A stretch of 64,000 bases of DNA from Microvirga terrestris (lineage in GTDB: Bacteria > Pseudomonadota > Alphaproteobacteria > Rhizobiales > Beijerinckiaceae). Position 1 is the stretch's first letter, and each line of letters opens with the position of its first letter. Where the stretch lies: NCBI RefSeq assembly GCF_015694425.1, contig NZ_JADQDN010000002.1, positions 124,001-188,000 of the forward strand. The letters are read 5' to 3'. The notes beneath the pieces were generated by a model that was not told where the DNA came from, ran no database searches, and saw nothing but the letters and a program-made list of their open reading frames with translations. Positions 25,861 to 36,160 of this stretch are shown one piece after another. Made by a program: the position numbers and the translations under genes.

Positions 25861-26922
25861 TCAAACCGCCACTCCGAGCCGCTCACCCTGATAGACGCCG
25901 GAGCGAACGCGCTCCCACCAGGCTTGATTGTCGAGATACCAGGAGACGGTCTTCCGGAGCCCGGTCTCAAAGGTTTCGACCGGACGCCATCCCAACTCGC
26001 GCTCGATCTTGCTGGCGTCGATGGCATAGCGCAAATCGTGGCCCGGCCGATCGGTCACGTACGAAATCAGCTTTTCTCGGGGCCCGATCGCGTTGCTCGG
26101 CGCCATCTCATCGACGAGCTGACAGATAGAGCGCACGACGTCGATATTCGTGCGCTCGTTCCATCCGCCGATGTTGTAGTTCTCGCCCACCCTGCCCTTT
26201 TCAGCCACGAGGGTTAGCGCGTCAGCGTGGTCCTCCACGTAGAGCCAGTCGCGCACATTCTCGCCCAGTCCGTAAACGGGCAGAGGCTTTCCCTCGAGCG
26301 CATTCAGGATCATGAGAGGGATGAGCTTCTCAGGGAAATGGTAAGGTCCGTAATTGTTAGAGCAGTTGGTGATCAGCGTCGGCAGGCCGTAGGTGTGGTG
26401 CCAAGCGCGCACGAAATGGTCCGACGCAGCCTTCGACGCTGAGTAAGGCGAATTGGGATGATACGGGTAATCCTCATGGAAGAATCCTTCCTGGTTAAGG
26501 GATCCGAAAACTTCGTCAGTCGAGATGTGATGGAAGCGGAATGTATCGCGACGCGCGGCATCAAGACTATTCCAGTAAGCCAGGGCTGCTTGGAGCAGTG
26601 TGAAGGTGCCGACGACGTTCGTCTGCACGAACTCTCCAGGACCGTCGATCGAGCGGTCAACATGGCTTTCGGCGGCGAGATGCATGATCACGTCCGGCTG
26701 ATACTCATCGATCACGGTCTTTATCCGCTGGGCGTCGACGATATCAGCGCGCATGAAGCGATATCGTTCGCTGCCTGCGACAGATCTGAGGGAGTCGAGA
26801 TTTCCCGCGTAGGTGAGTTTATCGACGACGAGAACCTCATGCGGCGTACTGGCAATAAGCTTGCGCACGACGGCTGACCCAATAAACCCGGCGCCTCCGG
26901 TGACCAAATATCGCTTTGCCAT
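25861..26922 (-). CDS. rfbB: dTDP-glucose 4,6-dehydratase RmlB/RfbB
   Basis: About 353 residues from the ATG at 26922 (an in-frame ATG seven codons earlier is possible). Extended [28 protein letters not shown], catalytic STDEVFG and [19 protein letters not shown]. It forms dTDP-4-keto-6-deoxyglucose, a branch point used by RmlC and also by the aminotransferase at 44731. It is the first gene of the rfbB-rfbC-rfbA group. Confidence 0.95.
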   Translation of the reverse strand: MAKRYLVTGGAGFIGSAVVRKLIASTPHEVLVVDKLTYAGNLDSLRSVAGSERYRFMRADIVDAQRIKTVIDEYQPDVIMHLAAESHVDRSIDGPGEFVQTNVVGTFTLLQAALAYWNSLDAARRDTFRFHHISTDEVFGSLNQEGFFHEDYPYHPNSPYSASKAASDHFVRAWHHTYGLPTLITNCSNNYGPYHFPEKLIPLMILNALEGKPLPVYGLGENVRDWLYVEDHADALTLVAEKGRVGENYNIGGWNERTNIDVVRSICQLVDEMAPSNAIGPREKLISYVTDRPGHDLRYAIDASKIERELGWRPVETFETGLRKTVSWYLDNQAWWERVRSGVYQGERLGVAV

Positions 26923-27126
26923 GACTCGTGCTCTCTCCATCAACAGTTAGCATCGGCACTGCTGTGCAAGTCCCGCTCTTTGATGCGAGCAGCCCGCTTT
27001 TCGCTTTCCGGCGAGGGTTCTAGCCTATCAAAGTAATATCGTCCACGGCTTCCGACGTCACGTCTGCCTGCGGGGCAAAAAGCCACAATTGAGCCCTTTC
27101 TCAACTCCAGGTAGAAAAACTTGTCT

Positions 27127-29142
27127 CTAATTCATCCGTTGCATTGACCGGAAATAGCCCACCGCTTCCTTGCGGATCCGCTCCAACAGCGGGTGCTCCT
27201 CCACCTGACGGTAGGCGGCGAGGATCTTGTCGGCTCCGTAGAGATCCCGCAGCCGCCTCCAGGCTTCCGCCATGTGAACGACCCGCTTTTCCTCATCGAT
27301 GCTCCTCGACTTGCGGTGAAAGACGAAGGTATTGGTTGCCACGGCGAGTTCGAAGCCCGCGGCGCGAGCCCGGAAGCAGTAGTCGTTCTCCTCGCCGTAA
27401 AACAGCTTGAAGTTCACTTCATCGAACAACCCGATGCTTTCAATGACGTCCTTCTTGATGCCAAAGCAAAAGCCGTGAACCAGCGGAATTCGAGGCACGA
27501 GATCCGCCTTGCTCCAGGTCTCACAGGCTAGGTCGAGATCGGAGTGTTCCAGGCCACACGGTAGCGGATTAATGGTTGTGTTGTTGCCTTTGTCCTTGAT
27601 CCGAGGAATGGACTGCGCTCCCGCCGCGTTCGAGAGCGGGCCGACAATGCCGATCCTGTCGCTCTGGTTGGCTGCATCGAGCAATTTTAAGGCCCAGTTG
27701 GGACTCACGATCGTGTCGCTGTTGAGAAGGATGCGAAACCCGGCTCCCGCGGCGGCAAGGCCACGATTTGCGGAACGCGTGTACCCCAAATTGTGTTCGT
27801 TTTCGAGCAGGACAACCCGGTCCCGGGCCGCTGAAAATTCTCGCAGATAGGAGGTTGTCGCCTCGTCGGAACGATCATTGACGACAATAATCCTGTGACT
27901 TGGCAACAGGCTCGCCCAAGCCGCCTCTAGGCAAAGCCGAACGTCGTCGACAGCGTTGTGAACGCAGACGATTATATCGATGGGAATGTCGCATAAAGGC
28001 TTCAGCCGCTCCCTCTTGACGTCGGCGAAGCTCAACCCAGCTGAAGGGTCGGCGACATTGCCGAGCTTTACCAGGATATCCGGAACCTTCAAAGCCCGCG
28101 CGACGCTGTGGCGAAAATAGGAGAAGTCCTCGTGGTCTCTGACGGACGCACCCTGCGGCAGAAGCGGAACGAGTTGGAGAGCTGGATGGCTGTAGTTGAC
28201 CCATGCCAAGGCGAGTTGATCTCTACGGCTGAAGCTTTCGATCTGCTGCCACCAAGCGTGAAGGGCGTCGGCAGTCTCCTGATTTTTGAGGAGAACGATC
28301 ATGAAGCCAGTCTCGAATAGCGGCTGGTTCAAGGGTAGACCAGCGCTCCTATAGTGCTCGACCTGTACATTGATGAGCTTTGCAGCATCCTTCTTAAGCC
28401 GCTTGCAAGCTTCGGCCTCCTCATAGAAGCATGTGCGATGTGGGTGAGATACCAGACCAAGCTGGGCGCCCTGCTGCCTGACCATCTCGATATAGCGATG
28501 TACATCGCCTCTGAAGATGATGTTGGCATCCAGCCATACGGCAGCCTCGTGGGTCGGGAACAGCTCGTGCGGATGCGTCTTGACCCAGCGGGCAATCCTT
28601 GTTGGATCAGGGTGATAGTATGGCGAGGACCGCATCTGCCATACACCGTAATCGTTCCGCGGGCGATCGGTGAAACACACGTACTCGACATCGGGATCAA
28701 TGCGATCTGGGAGAAGCAGATTATCGTATTCGCCAAAGATAGCCGTGTAAAAGACGATTCTCCGGCCTTCCGGTGCAGCGGAACGATAGACAGAAATCTG
28801 CCGCCCGATATCGTCTTCCACATCCCATCGATTGTCGAAGAATGCCTGCGCGACCCGCCTCGGAAGTCTTGTCGCGAGAAGGTCCTTCGTTCGATCAAGA
28901 CCGCGATGCACCACAGCGGCAAAGCCGGGAAGACGCCTGGCCAGCAGGCGCAAAGGGCGTGTCACTGTCCAGGATAGGGACCCCCTTAGCCCGTTGATTT
29001 CCGATCGCAGTTCCCGGATCGTGGCATTAAGTTCCGCGATCTCGTCCCTTTGTTGCTGGACCTGCTCCTGCAGCGAGGCGCCATTCTTTGAAACGCTAGG
29101 ATCATCAGTTTGGGACGTGTAACGGGGAAAATCCTGGGTCAT
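27127..29142 (-). CDS. DUF616-GT2 fusion glycosyltransferase with coiled-coil N-terminus
   Basis: 671 residues from the ATG at 29142 (an upstream TTG is less likely). A coiled coil (about 25-60) ends in the motif SLSWTVTRPLR. A DUF616/TOD1-like domain (about 120-330) shows VFYTAIFGEYDNLL, YVCFTDRPR and AVWLDANIIF, the last like a metal-binding DxN. A GT2 domain follows from about 390 with IIVCVHNAVDDV, NDRSDEA, NLGYTRSANRGL and LLNSDT, then FCFGIKKDVIESIG and FFGEEND-type residues. Two catalytic modules imply a bifunctional transferase. It sits between the rml genes and the ABC exporter. Confidence 0.85.
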   Translation of the reverse strand: MTQDFPRYTSQTDDPSVSKNGASLQEQVQQQRDEIAELNATIRELRSEINGLRGSLSWTVTRPLRLLARRLPGFAAVVHRGLDRTKDLLATRLPRRVAQAFFDNRWDVEDDIGRQISVYRSAAPEGRRIVFYTAIFGEYDNLLLPDRIDPDVEYVCFTDRPRNDYGVWQMRSSPYYHPDPTRIARWVKTHPHELFPTHEAAVWLDANIIFRGDVHRYIEMVRQQGAQLGLVSHPHRTCFYEEAEACKRLKKDAAKLINVQVEHYRSAGLPLNQPLFETGFMIVLLKNQETADALHAWWQQIESFSRRDQLALAWVNYSHPALQLVPLLPQGASVRDHEDFSYFRHSVARALKVPDILVKLGNVADPSAGLSFADVKRERLKPLCDIPIDIIVCVHNAVDDVRLCLEAAWASLLPSHRIIVVNDRSDEATTSYLREFSAARDRVVLLENEHNLGYTRSANRGLAAAGAGFRILLNSDTIVSPNWALKLLDAANQSDRIGIVGPLSNAAGAQSIPRIKDKGNNTTINPLPCGLEHSDLDLACETWSKADLVPRIPLVHGFCFGIKKDVIESIGLFDEVNFKLFYGEENDYCFRARAAGFELAVATNTFVFHRKSRSIDEEKRVVHMAEAWRRLRDLYGADKILAAYRQVEEHPLLERIRKEAVGYFRSMQRMN

Positions 29143-29280
29143 ATGCCCGAGACCTTGCTGCTCAGAACCCGCGAGCCCGGCCAAGAGCGGCTTGAGCTTG
29201 CTGAACCCGAGACGAGCATGCTGTTTTTAGCGTCAGTTTCATGCCCATCACCCTTGAGCCTTTTCGACAGCACGACAGGA

Positions 29281-30048
29281 TCACTTGTCCTTAGCCTCTA
29301 CACCCATAGAGACAGCATATGCATCGATGATCTCATCGATGGGCCCGAATGCTTTGATTCGACCGTGCTCCAAGATGACCGCCTTGTTGCAGAGGTCTCG
29401 CAACACCTTGTTGGAATGGGAAGCAAGGACCAGAAGCTTGGAGTCACGAGCGAAATTCTCCAGTTGCTCATTGGCTTTCTTCAAGAATCGTGCATCACCG
29501 GTTGCAACCACCTCATCCAATAATAGAATGTCGGTTTGCACATGTGTGGAAATCGCAAAGGCCAAACGCGCCCGCATGCCAGAGGAATAGGTGCGCATCG
29601 GAAGATCGAGAAAGTCTCCGAGTTCGCTGAATTCTGCAATGGCATCAGCCTTCTTCTTCAGATCAGCTTTGCTCATCCCCAGATAGAGACCACGAATGAA
29701 TATGTTGTCGTAGCCGGTGGAATCCATGTCGAGACCAAAGCCGAGATTCAGCAGTGGTGCCACACGTCCTTGAACGGTGACCCGCCCGTGGGTCGGCGGA
29801 TAGAGCTTCGCCATCACGCGCAGGAGCGTTGTCTTGCCTGCACCATTGTGTCCCAACAGAGCCAAACGATCCCCCGGTCCCAGCGTGAGCGACAGTTGAT
29901 CCAGGGCGCGAACCACCATTTGGCCCGACGGCCCCAGCGACAACTGCCCACCGATGTGGCTCTCCTTCGACGACGACTGCCGCCTGTCAGACTTCGACGC
30001 CTGGACTGGAAATTCGAGCGTTATGTTTTCAAGCTTTATCAGCGCCAT
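29281..30048 (-). CDS. wzt: Polysaccharide ABC exporter ATPase (Wzt/KpsT type)
   Basis: 255 residues. Walker A G-H-N-G-A-G-K-T-T, ABC signature YSSGMRARLAFA, Walker B LLLDEVVATGD and a switch His in ASHS. This is the ATPase of the exporter that carries a lipid-linked polysaccharide across the inner membrane. It lacks the extra C-terminal carbohydrate-binding domain of O9a-type Wzt, so chain-terminus recognition is not built in. GAGGTGA precedes the ATG and the permease gene is nine bases upstream. Confidence 0.92.
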   Translation of the reverse strand: MALIKLENITLEFPVQASKSDRRQSSSKESHIGGQLSLGPSGQMVVRALDQLSLTLGPGDRLALLGHNGAGKTTLLRVMAKLYPPTHGRVTVQGRVAPLLNLGFGLDMDSTGYDNIFIRGLYLGMSKADLKKKADAIAEFSELGDFLDLPMRTYSSGMRARLAFAISTHVQTDILLLDEVVATGDARFLKKANEQLENFARDSKLLVLASHSNKVLRDLCNKAVILEHGRIKAFGPIDEIIDAYAVSMGVEAKDK

Positions 30049-30057
30049 CGCTTCACC

Positions 30058-30840
30058 TCAAACCCAGAACGCAATGCGCCGACGCCAATGGGCATAGATC
30101 GGCACGGTGATACCCCAACCAACCGCTGTGATCCCGATGGCCACCGCCCAGACTAAGGTCGTCGGGGCCTGCCCGAGCAGTGGTGCGCGTAGGAGCTCGA
30201 TAAAATAATAGAACGGATTGAAATCCACGAAGATCGTGCGAATTCCGGTGACACTATCCGGATACCAGAGGATCGGCGTCACGAAAAAGGCGAGACGCAT
30301 GGCGTTTGGGATCATCTGCCCCACGTCCCTGTAACGCACGTTGATGAGACCAAGCAGCAGCGCAACCCAAATCCCGTTGAGAAACACAAGCATCAAGGCG
30401 GGCAGGATCAGGATGACATTAGGAAATGGCGACACACCGTAGAGAACAACAACCGCAATATACACAAGGGAGTTGAAGCTGAGGATGATCAAATTCTTCC
30501 AGAGAAGCTTATAGATATAGACGGTCCTCGGAACGGGGATCTCCCGGATCGCAGTGGCATTTCCGACAAAGGCGTCTTTCCCTTCGAGCACGAGAGCATT
30601 GAGAAAAACCCATACCATATAGCCAGTGACGAGATGGGGGATATAGTCGGACATCGGATGGCTCATGATCCCGCCATACAGGCTGCCGATGCAGATCACG
30701 AACAAAGACAGGCTCAGCGTATTCCAGAACGGACCGATACGCGAGCGACGGTGACGTGTCTGCACATCCCGCCACCCCAGCGTCATCCACAACTCACGCC
30801 AGCGCCAGCCGTCGCGAACCTCTTGCAGGACATCCAACAT
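30058..30840 (-). CDS. wzm: Polysaccharide ABC exporter permease (Wzm type)
   Basis: About 260 residues from the ATG at 30840; a TTG at 30915 would add 25 residues. Six membrane segments of the ABC-2 type, starting after the cytoplasmic WRELWMTLGWRDVQTRHRRS amphipathic stretch, which is typical for Wzm. It pairs with the ATPase gene nine bases downstream. Together they predict an ABC-transporter-dependent route rather than a Wzx/Wzy route; no wzy or wzx candidate is evident. Confidence 0.9.
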   Translation of the reverse strand: MLDVLQEVRDGWRWRELWMTLGWRDVQTRHRRSRIGPFWNTLSLSLFVICIGSLYGGIMSHPMSDYIPHLVTGYMVWVFLNALVLEGKDAFVGNATAIREIPVPRTVYIYKLLWKNLIILSFNSLVYIAVVVLYGVSPFPNVILILPALMLVFLNGIWVALLLGLINVRYRDVGQMIPNAMRLAFFVTPILWYPDSVTGIRTIFVDFNPFYYFIELLRAPLLGQAPTTLVWAVAIGITAVGWGITVPIYAHWRRRIAFWV

Positions 30841-30991
30841 ATTCGAACCGTTGGTTCTCAACTTCGCTTCCTTGATTCCATTCCTGACGTTCGAGGGCTG
30901 AACCCGAGAAGCCAAACATATCTAAACTTGGTCCTACACCCAATAATGAGGCAGTAGCTCTCTTCTCTCGGATGTCCTCACATCTGCGCGT

Positions 30992-32299
30992 TCACGCCTT
31001 CACTACATTGTTGCGGACACCCAGATATCGCCCACGCGTATCCACGATAAGCTTCGCGTGCTTTTCAATGATGTCATAGTCGAACTTGTCGTGGTCCGTT
31101 GCGAGAAGCACCAGATCATAATCGGCAAGCGTCTCGGGAGTCAGCTCGACGCTCCTGAGATCGAAGGAATAGCGCCGCATCTTCGGGAAGCTCGGGACAT
31201 GCGGATCGCTGTAGGCGATCTGCGCGCCCTTGTCCTGGAGCAACGTCATCAGCTCGACTGAGGGCGATTCCCGCATGTCGTCGACGTTCTTTTTGTAGGC
31301 GATGCCAAGAACAAGGATCTTGCTGCCGCGGATCGGCTTCTCGCGCTCGTTGAGGGCATCGGCGATCTTGTCGACGACCCATTCCGGCATCGTGCTGTTG
31401 ATCTCGCCGGCAAGCTCAATGAAGCGCGTATGGAGGCCATACTCGCGCGCCTTCCAGGTCAGGTAGAACGGATCGATCGGGATGCAGTGCCCGCCCAGGC
31501 CCGGGCCGGGATAATAGGGAACGAAGCCGAACGGTTTGGTCGCGGCGGCCCGAATGACCTCGTGGATATCGATTCCCATCCGGTCGGCGATGATCTTCAT
31601 CTCGTTGACGAGGCCGATATTGACGGCGCGGTGGATGTTCTCGAGCAGTTTTGTTAACTCTGCCGCCTGGGTAGAACTCACCGGAACAACCGTGTTGATC
31701 ACCTGGCCATACAGAGCAAGGCCCACCTCGAGGCAGGACGGCGTGCTGCCGCCGCAGACCTTGGGAATATTGTGCGTGCTGAACTTGGCATTGCCCGGAT
31801 CCTCGCGCTCGGGCGAGAACACGAGAAACGCATCCTCACCGACCGTAAATCCGGCCTTCTCAAGCCGCGGGCGCAACTCTTCCTCGGTCGTACCGGGATA
31901 GGTCGTGCTCTCCAACGACATGACCTGGCCGGCTCTCAGATGCGGCAGAAGAGCATCGACGGTGTTCAGCACGAAGCTGAGATCCGGCTCGCGGTATTTG
32001 TTGAGAGGGGTAGGGACGCACAGGATCAGGGCATCCACATCGCCAGCCTGCGACAGATCGGCGGTCGGCTCGAACCCACTCTCGATGGCCTTGGTGATTC
32101 CCTCGGAGCCGATATGTTCGATATAGGTCTGCCCCTGCTTTAGGATATCGACCTTGCTTTGGTCGATATCGAAACCGACGACCTTGTAGCCAACTTCGCA
32201 GTACCGGAGCGAAAGGGGCAGACCGACATAGCCTAAGCCAACGACCCCGATGACAGCAGTTTTGTCGTTCAATTTCTTGAGCAGGCCATCTTTATGCAT
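30992..32299 (-). CDS. Nucleotide-sugar dehydrogenase (UDP-HexNAc 6-dehydrogenase, WbpA-like)
   Basis: 435 residues. The NAD loop [16 protein letters not shown] starts near residue 18. The middle helix bundle has [17 protein letters not shown], the catalytic Cys is in [20 protein letters not shown] near 270, and the UDP-binding C-terminal domain contains [17 protein letters not shown]. This subgroup oxidises C6 of UDP-GlcNAc (or ManNAc) to the uronic acid, supplying an acidic residue for the glycan. UDP-glucose dehydrogenase is less likely given the [11 protein letters not shown] segment. Confidence 0.9.
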   Translation of the reverse strand: MHKDGLLKKLNDKTAVIGVVGLGYVGLPLSLRYCEVGYKVVGFDIDQSKVDILKQGQTYIEHIGSEGITKAIESGFEPTADLSQAGDVDALILCVPTPLNKYREPDLSFVLNTVDALLPHLRAGQVMSLESTTYPGTTEEELRPRLEKAGFTVGEDAFLVFSPEREDPGNAKFSTHNIPKVCGGSTPSCLEVGLALYGQVINTVVPVSSTQAAELTKLLENIHRAVNIGLVNEMKIIADRMGIDIHEVIRAAATKPFGFVPYYPGPGLGGHCIPIDPFYLTWKAREYGLHTRFIELAGEINSTMPEWVVDKIADALNEREKPIRGSKILVLGIAYKKNVDDMRESPSVELMTLLQDKGAQIAYSDPHVPSFPKMRRYSFDLRSVELTPETLADYDLVLLATDHDKFDYDIIEKHAKLIVDTRGRYLGVRNNVVKA

Positions 32300-32959
32300 C
32301 GGAAATCTCGAATTCTACCTCGTTGGACAGTGCTCCCCTTCTTTAGAGATTTCGGATGGGGTCGCACGGCTCCGGAAAGCGCAATGATACCGCGCCTACC
32401 GGAATGGGGAGGCAGTTACCCGACCTCGGAAGTAGGCTGGAACTGCTCGAAGCTCGCTATACCTCCTCGCAGTTCCATCAGCAACCCTCACCCTGACTCT
32501 CCCATCAGACGCCCTGGCGTCACGAGTTTTTTCCGCACCGACCACTAGCTGTTGCTCGACCGAACCTCCTCTCGAACCTATTAAGTGCCTAGCTGTACCG
32601 AGCCTAACGAGCGGAGTACTTGCCCTGAACCTGGGACGCTCGTCCAATGGCAATAGTCACTAATAAATCTCAACGATGCCACCAGGGCAGTGCATATCTC
32701 TGGCGCTGCGGTGCTCTTTCGCCCGAATATGGCAGAGCTTTCGGAGCACTTTGGCCAGTAATTCCGCAGGTTAAAGGATATCCTAAAGCATAGGGATGGT
32801 CAGAAGATGCCTCAGAGCTCGCCGGATATAGCCATTTTGTATGGCTAAGCTAAGAAGTAGGTTGGCAAGGGGACCTATTTCCATAGCCCTGGCGGGAGCC
32901 TCCCGAAATAAAACTGTAATTTTTTGCGTAAAACAATCAATCTTGAGGTAAAGCGCTAT
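32300..32959. other. 660-base gap without a supported gene
   Basis: A gap between the dehydrogenase start and a methyltransferase end. It should contain the promoter of the leftward operon. Frames are short with no family resemblance. I see no terminator with a T tract, repeat or IS end. The composition drops toward AT on the right side, marking the edge of the AT-richer core. Confidence 0.45.
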
Positions 32960-33622
32960 TTACGCAGGGCGCCTGAGGGCTACATCACAGTACAACAGAG
33001 GATTAAATGCTAAGTGCGTCATGGGCCATCTATGCTCAATCATAAGTTCATGGACGGCGTGGGGCACTCCGTATGGAATGAGTTCAATGGGGCTCCAAAT
33101 AGTGAAATCGTTGAAGACAATATGACCGCCCGGCTTTACCTTAGTGCGGGCTACTTCGGTATCTTTCTTTACGGCGGAATAGGAGTGGTCAGCATCCAGG
33201 TAGATCCAATCGAAGTAGTCATCCGGCATCTCAGCAAGGCGAGTTGAGGAATCGCCTTCATGCAAGATGGCTGTGGAGATGAGATTAGTATCTGTACGAG
33301 CTTTCAGCGGGTTCAGGTCGATGTCAAACAAGTGCAGCTCTGATGGTTGGCAGATGGCCAAAATCTTATCGGCATAGAGACCTTGCTGCGTCCCGACTTC
33401 CGCAATGCGCCCGCGCTTCGGCATATCTGGCAAAATATCGTCTCGACGGGGGACAACTTTGCACTCGGCTAGAAGATCTGCGGGAAGAACAGGTAAGCGC
33501 TGAAGGAGTCCTCCAGGTTGGAACCCATCATACGGGCGCATTACCTCGTGCCACTTCGCGAACGTACGATGATACCAGTCCCGCTGTTCTGCTGTCAGGT
33601 TCATGATGTCATCAAGCGCCAT
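32960..33622 (-). CDS. Class I SAM-dependent methyltransferase (Methyltransf_24 type)
   Basis: 220 residues. The SAM-binding loop is RIAEVGTQQGLYADKI, followed by LHLFDIDLNPLKA, EGDSS and DWIYLDADHSYSAVKKDTEVA, the hallmark of the Methyltransf_24 group found in glycan and antibiotic clusters. AGGAG eight bases before the ATG sets the start. It probably O-methylates a sugar or caps the chain. Transcribed alone between two long non-coding gaps. Confidence 0.87.
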   Translation of the reverse strand: MALDDIMNLTAEQRDWYHRTFAKWHEVMRPYDGFQPGGLLQRLPVLPADLLAECKVVPRRDDILPDMPKRGRIAEVGTQQGLYADKILAICQPSELHLFDIDLNPLKARTDTNLISTAILHEGDSSTRLAEMPDDYFDWIYLDADHSYSAVKKDTEVARTKVKPGGHIVFNDFTIWSPIELIPYGVPHAVHELMIEHRWPMTHLAFNPLLYCDVALRRPA

Positions 33623-34483
33623 CTTGGCTCTCCTAGTGGTAGTGTAGCCATGACTAAGGTGTCTGGTCTCAGCCAGTCAACTCAAGACATTATTACATGA
33701 ATCCTCCTATCGCGAAGACGCATGCATGCGGACAAGCCAAGGCCAAGAGTCTGTTTGAATACTTTCAGCGCCCGTTATGTCGCATTAGCAGCCCTCCCAT
33801 ATCAACATAGACTTGGCCTCTGAGACATCCACCCAGGTCTAGTTATCACACATTAGCCGGCGCCAGTGGGACATTCAGCCGGAGGTACGTTCCACGAACT
33901 GGCACCTCGGCAAGAGCTTGCCCCTGGCTCCTGACAAATGTACCGGATAATCTCGGACACGCGATCCAACAGTATACTGCCTGCCGGGCCGGAAAGTTCT
34001 TCAGCATCAAGCACAAGCCTCACCAGAGTCGCCTATATTTGATTGCGTTTGGTATCTCCCACAGATCGACGCTGCGTTCGCGTCCAGCGGGGACGGCAGT
34101 CGGCGACAGCGGCTCGATCCGCTCCTAATCCTCCGTCGGAATAGTTAGGGTTGCTCGGTCTTCCGCTAAATATGGGCCATCCGGTCACAGCTCTCTTGGG
34201 TCCACATCCCGAGCTTGAATATCACACCAACGCCTGTCTCAACCATTCTCAAAAGGGTCCCTAGCATATACCTTTGATATCTTTCTCGCGTTGCCTTTGA
34301 GTGCCGTCAATCTCTTCTGCAACTCGCTTAACCGAGGAGAGCTAAGGAAAGCCATCCCCTAGGCCATCAGACAATACCGAATGATCCGCAACATTGGCCT
34401 CCCATCGTAGATAGCAGGGACCATTTGCTTGCTCACGCTGAAGGACTGGTTTAGTCGACCAGAATCGGTCCTGGAGAACAGAA
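33623..34483. other. 860-base gap without a supported gene
   Basis: No frame of useful length, no tRNA-like fold and no clear repeat. The gap separates divergent genes, so it must contain two promoters, but most of it is unexplained. In a locus full of IS remnants it is probably decayed coding or mobile DNA; I cannot name the source. Confidence 0.45.
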
Positions 34484-35377
34484 ATGCGTATCTTCGCTGT
34501 CGCGATCACATATCATCCGGATGCGAGCATGCTAACTAAAGTCCTGCATGCGATAGCCTCGCAAGTGCAGGGTATCGTGGTTATTGATAACGGCTCTAGA
34601 AATGCTGAGGAAGTCTGCAGCATAGCCTCGGCGCTCGGAGTTCAGGTCGTAGCAAACAAACAAAATCTTGGGATAGCCAAGGCCCAGAACCAGGGAATCA
34701 AGCTAGCTCAGGCAGAGGACTTTTCGCACATATTACTACTTGACCAAGATACAGTCTTGGCACCGGGGGTTGTAGCTGATCTGGCGAGGAATCTGGCAAA
34801 CCTTGAGAAGGAGCATGGCGCAGTGGCTGCCATAGGGCCAGCATATTACGAGGTGAACAGTAGGCAACGTACGAGAGCCTACCGAGGCAGCGGCCCCCTT
34901 CTTTCGCGGATCTCAGTCGATAAAAAGATGGACCCGCTCGCCAGTGACTTTATTATTGCCTCAGGGTCGCTTATCCCACTCTCGGTACTGGAGAAGGTTG
35001 GGGAGTTTAAGGAGGAGCTCTTCATCGACCTCGTCGACGTGGAGTGGTGTTTTCGAGCGCGGGCGGCCGGATACAGGACCTTTTTATGTCCCACTGCTAA
35101 CGTAGATCACCATCTCGGGAGCGGAACTGTTTATGTAGGGCGCCGCCAAATTGCGGTCCATGCGCCTGTCCGGAACTATTATTGGGTCAGGAATGCTTTG
35201 TGGCTGGCACGACAATACTACACCCCTCTGGCATGGCGAATTTATTTGTTCAGCCGATGTCTAGCTTTTCTGGCTGTATATACAACCATGGTTGACAACA
35301 GAACTTTTAGATTCAAACTGATTGTGCGCGGCGCTCGGGACGGCCTAGCTGGCCACTTGGGTCAACTTGAATTATGA
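34484..35377 (+). CDS. GT2 rhamnosyltransferase-like glycosyltransferase
   Basis: 297 residues, GGAG seven bases before the ATG. RfbN/RgpF-type rhamnosyltransferase features: FAVAITYHPD at the N-terminus, VVIDNGS, QNLGIAKAQNQGI, LLLDQDTV (DXD) and DVEWCFRARAAGY. It probably transfers rhamnose or a related dTDP-6-deoxy sugar made by the rml genes. AT-richer than the outer locus, as are the following genes. Confidence 0.87.
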   Translation: MRIFAVAITYHPDASMLTKVLHAIASQVQGIVVIDNGSRNAEEVCSIASALGVQVVANKQNLGIAKAQNQGIKLAQAEDFSHILLLDQDTVLAPGVVADLARNLANLEKEHGAVAAIGPAYYEVNSRQRTRAYRGSGPLLSRISVDKKMDPLASDFIIASGSLIPLSVLEKVGEFKEELFIDLVDVEWCFRARAAGYRTFLCPTANVDHHLGSGTVYVGRRQIAVHAPVRNYYWVRNALWLARQYYTPLAWRIYLFSRCLAFLAVYTTMVDNRTFRFKLIVRGARDGLAGHLGQLEL

Positions 35378-35493
35378 AAAATTAATTCTGACTCTCCCAA
35401 AGCCCTGTTCCGTGACTGAAGCCTGCTCACCTAGGATCCAGACTCAATTCATCGCGCGTCTCATTCGATTATCTCATCAGCGGCGGCGAGAAG

Positions 35494-35919
35494 TTAGGAA
35501 GGAACATCAAGCCCAAGCGCCTTCGTCTGTAGATTTATTACGAGCTGATACCTTGTCGGCTGCTCAATCGGAAGCTCCACTGGATTCGCTCCCCGCAGAA
35601 TTCGGTCGACGTAATGAGCACCCCGCCTCTCGATGGCCTCAAAGTCAGGGCGGTAAGACATGAGCCCTACCGCCTCAACAAACGCACGCGGCAAGTAGAG
35701 CTCGGGTAGCTTCACCTCAGCGGCAAGATTCGGAAGGCGGTTAGGCGGGCTGTGAAACATCGCCTCGCCAGGGACCAAGAGGGCGTCCGCCCCTTGCTTT
35801 TTAGCCCTCGCTACGGCGGCAGCAAGCTCCTCAATCTCGTGCACCTCGATCATGTCAAGCGGGAAGCCGAGCTGGGCGGCTGCCGGCGGTGCTTCGATTG
35901 GGAGGAGGAGCCTGTTCAC
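35494..35919 (-). pseudogene. Fragment of an ABC-transporter substrate-binding protein (PF04392 type)
   Basis: About 140 residues matching the C-terminal half of the uncharacterised substrate-binding family of COG2984: EIEELAAAVARAKKQGADALLV, then LPELYLPRAFVEAVGLMSYRPD, YVDRILRGANPVELPIEQPTRYQLVINL. The N-terminal half and the signal peptide are missing, and DNA beyond 35919 encodes an IS5 remnant on the other strand. No permease or ATPase is adjacent. A dead fragment carried in with mobile DNA. Confidence 0.75.
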
Positions 35920-35929
35920 AACCTAATTC

Positions 35930-36158
35930 GGTGGGTTGATGAGCACCGCGATCCGCCGCGCGCCCGACCGGCGATCCCGCCTCAGCGCCATGAGGCATCG
36001 GTCGCCTGCCCTGAGTGGATCGACAACAACCGCAATGTCATCGAGCGCCTCTGGGCCGCCTCAAAGAGTGGCGGGCTGTTGCAACTCGCTACGAGAAGAC
36101 CGCATAGTCTTACATCGGCATCCTCTGTCTTGCCGCGGTCCTCGATTGGAGCAAGTCC
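35930..36158 (+). pseudogene. Decayed C-terminus of an IS5-type transposase
   Basis: Frames joined across a one-base shift read the classical IS5 ending: NNRNVIERLW, then LKEWRAVATRYEKTA and a LCLAAVLDW-like tail. The rest of the element is gone. It abuts the left end of the IS630-type element at 36161. Confidence 0.65.
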
Positions 36159-36160
36159 TA

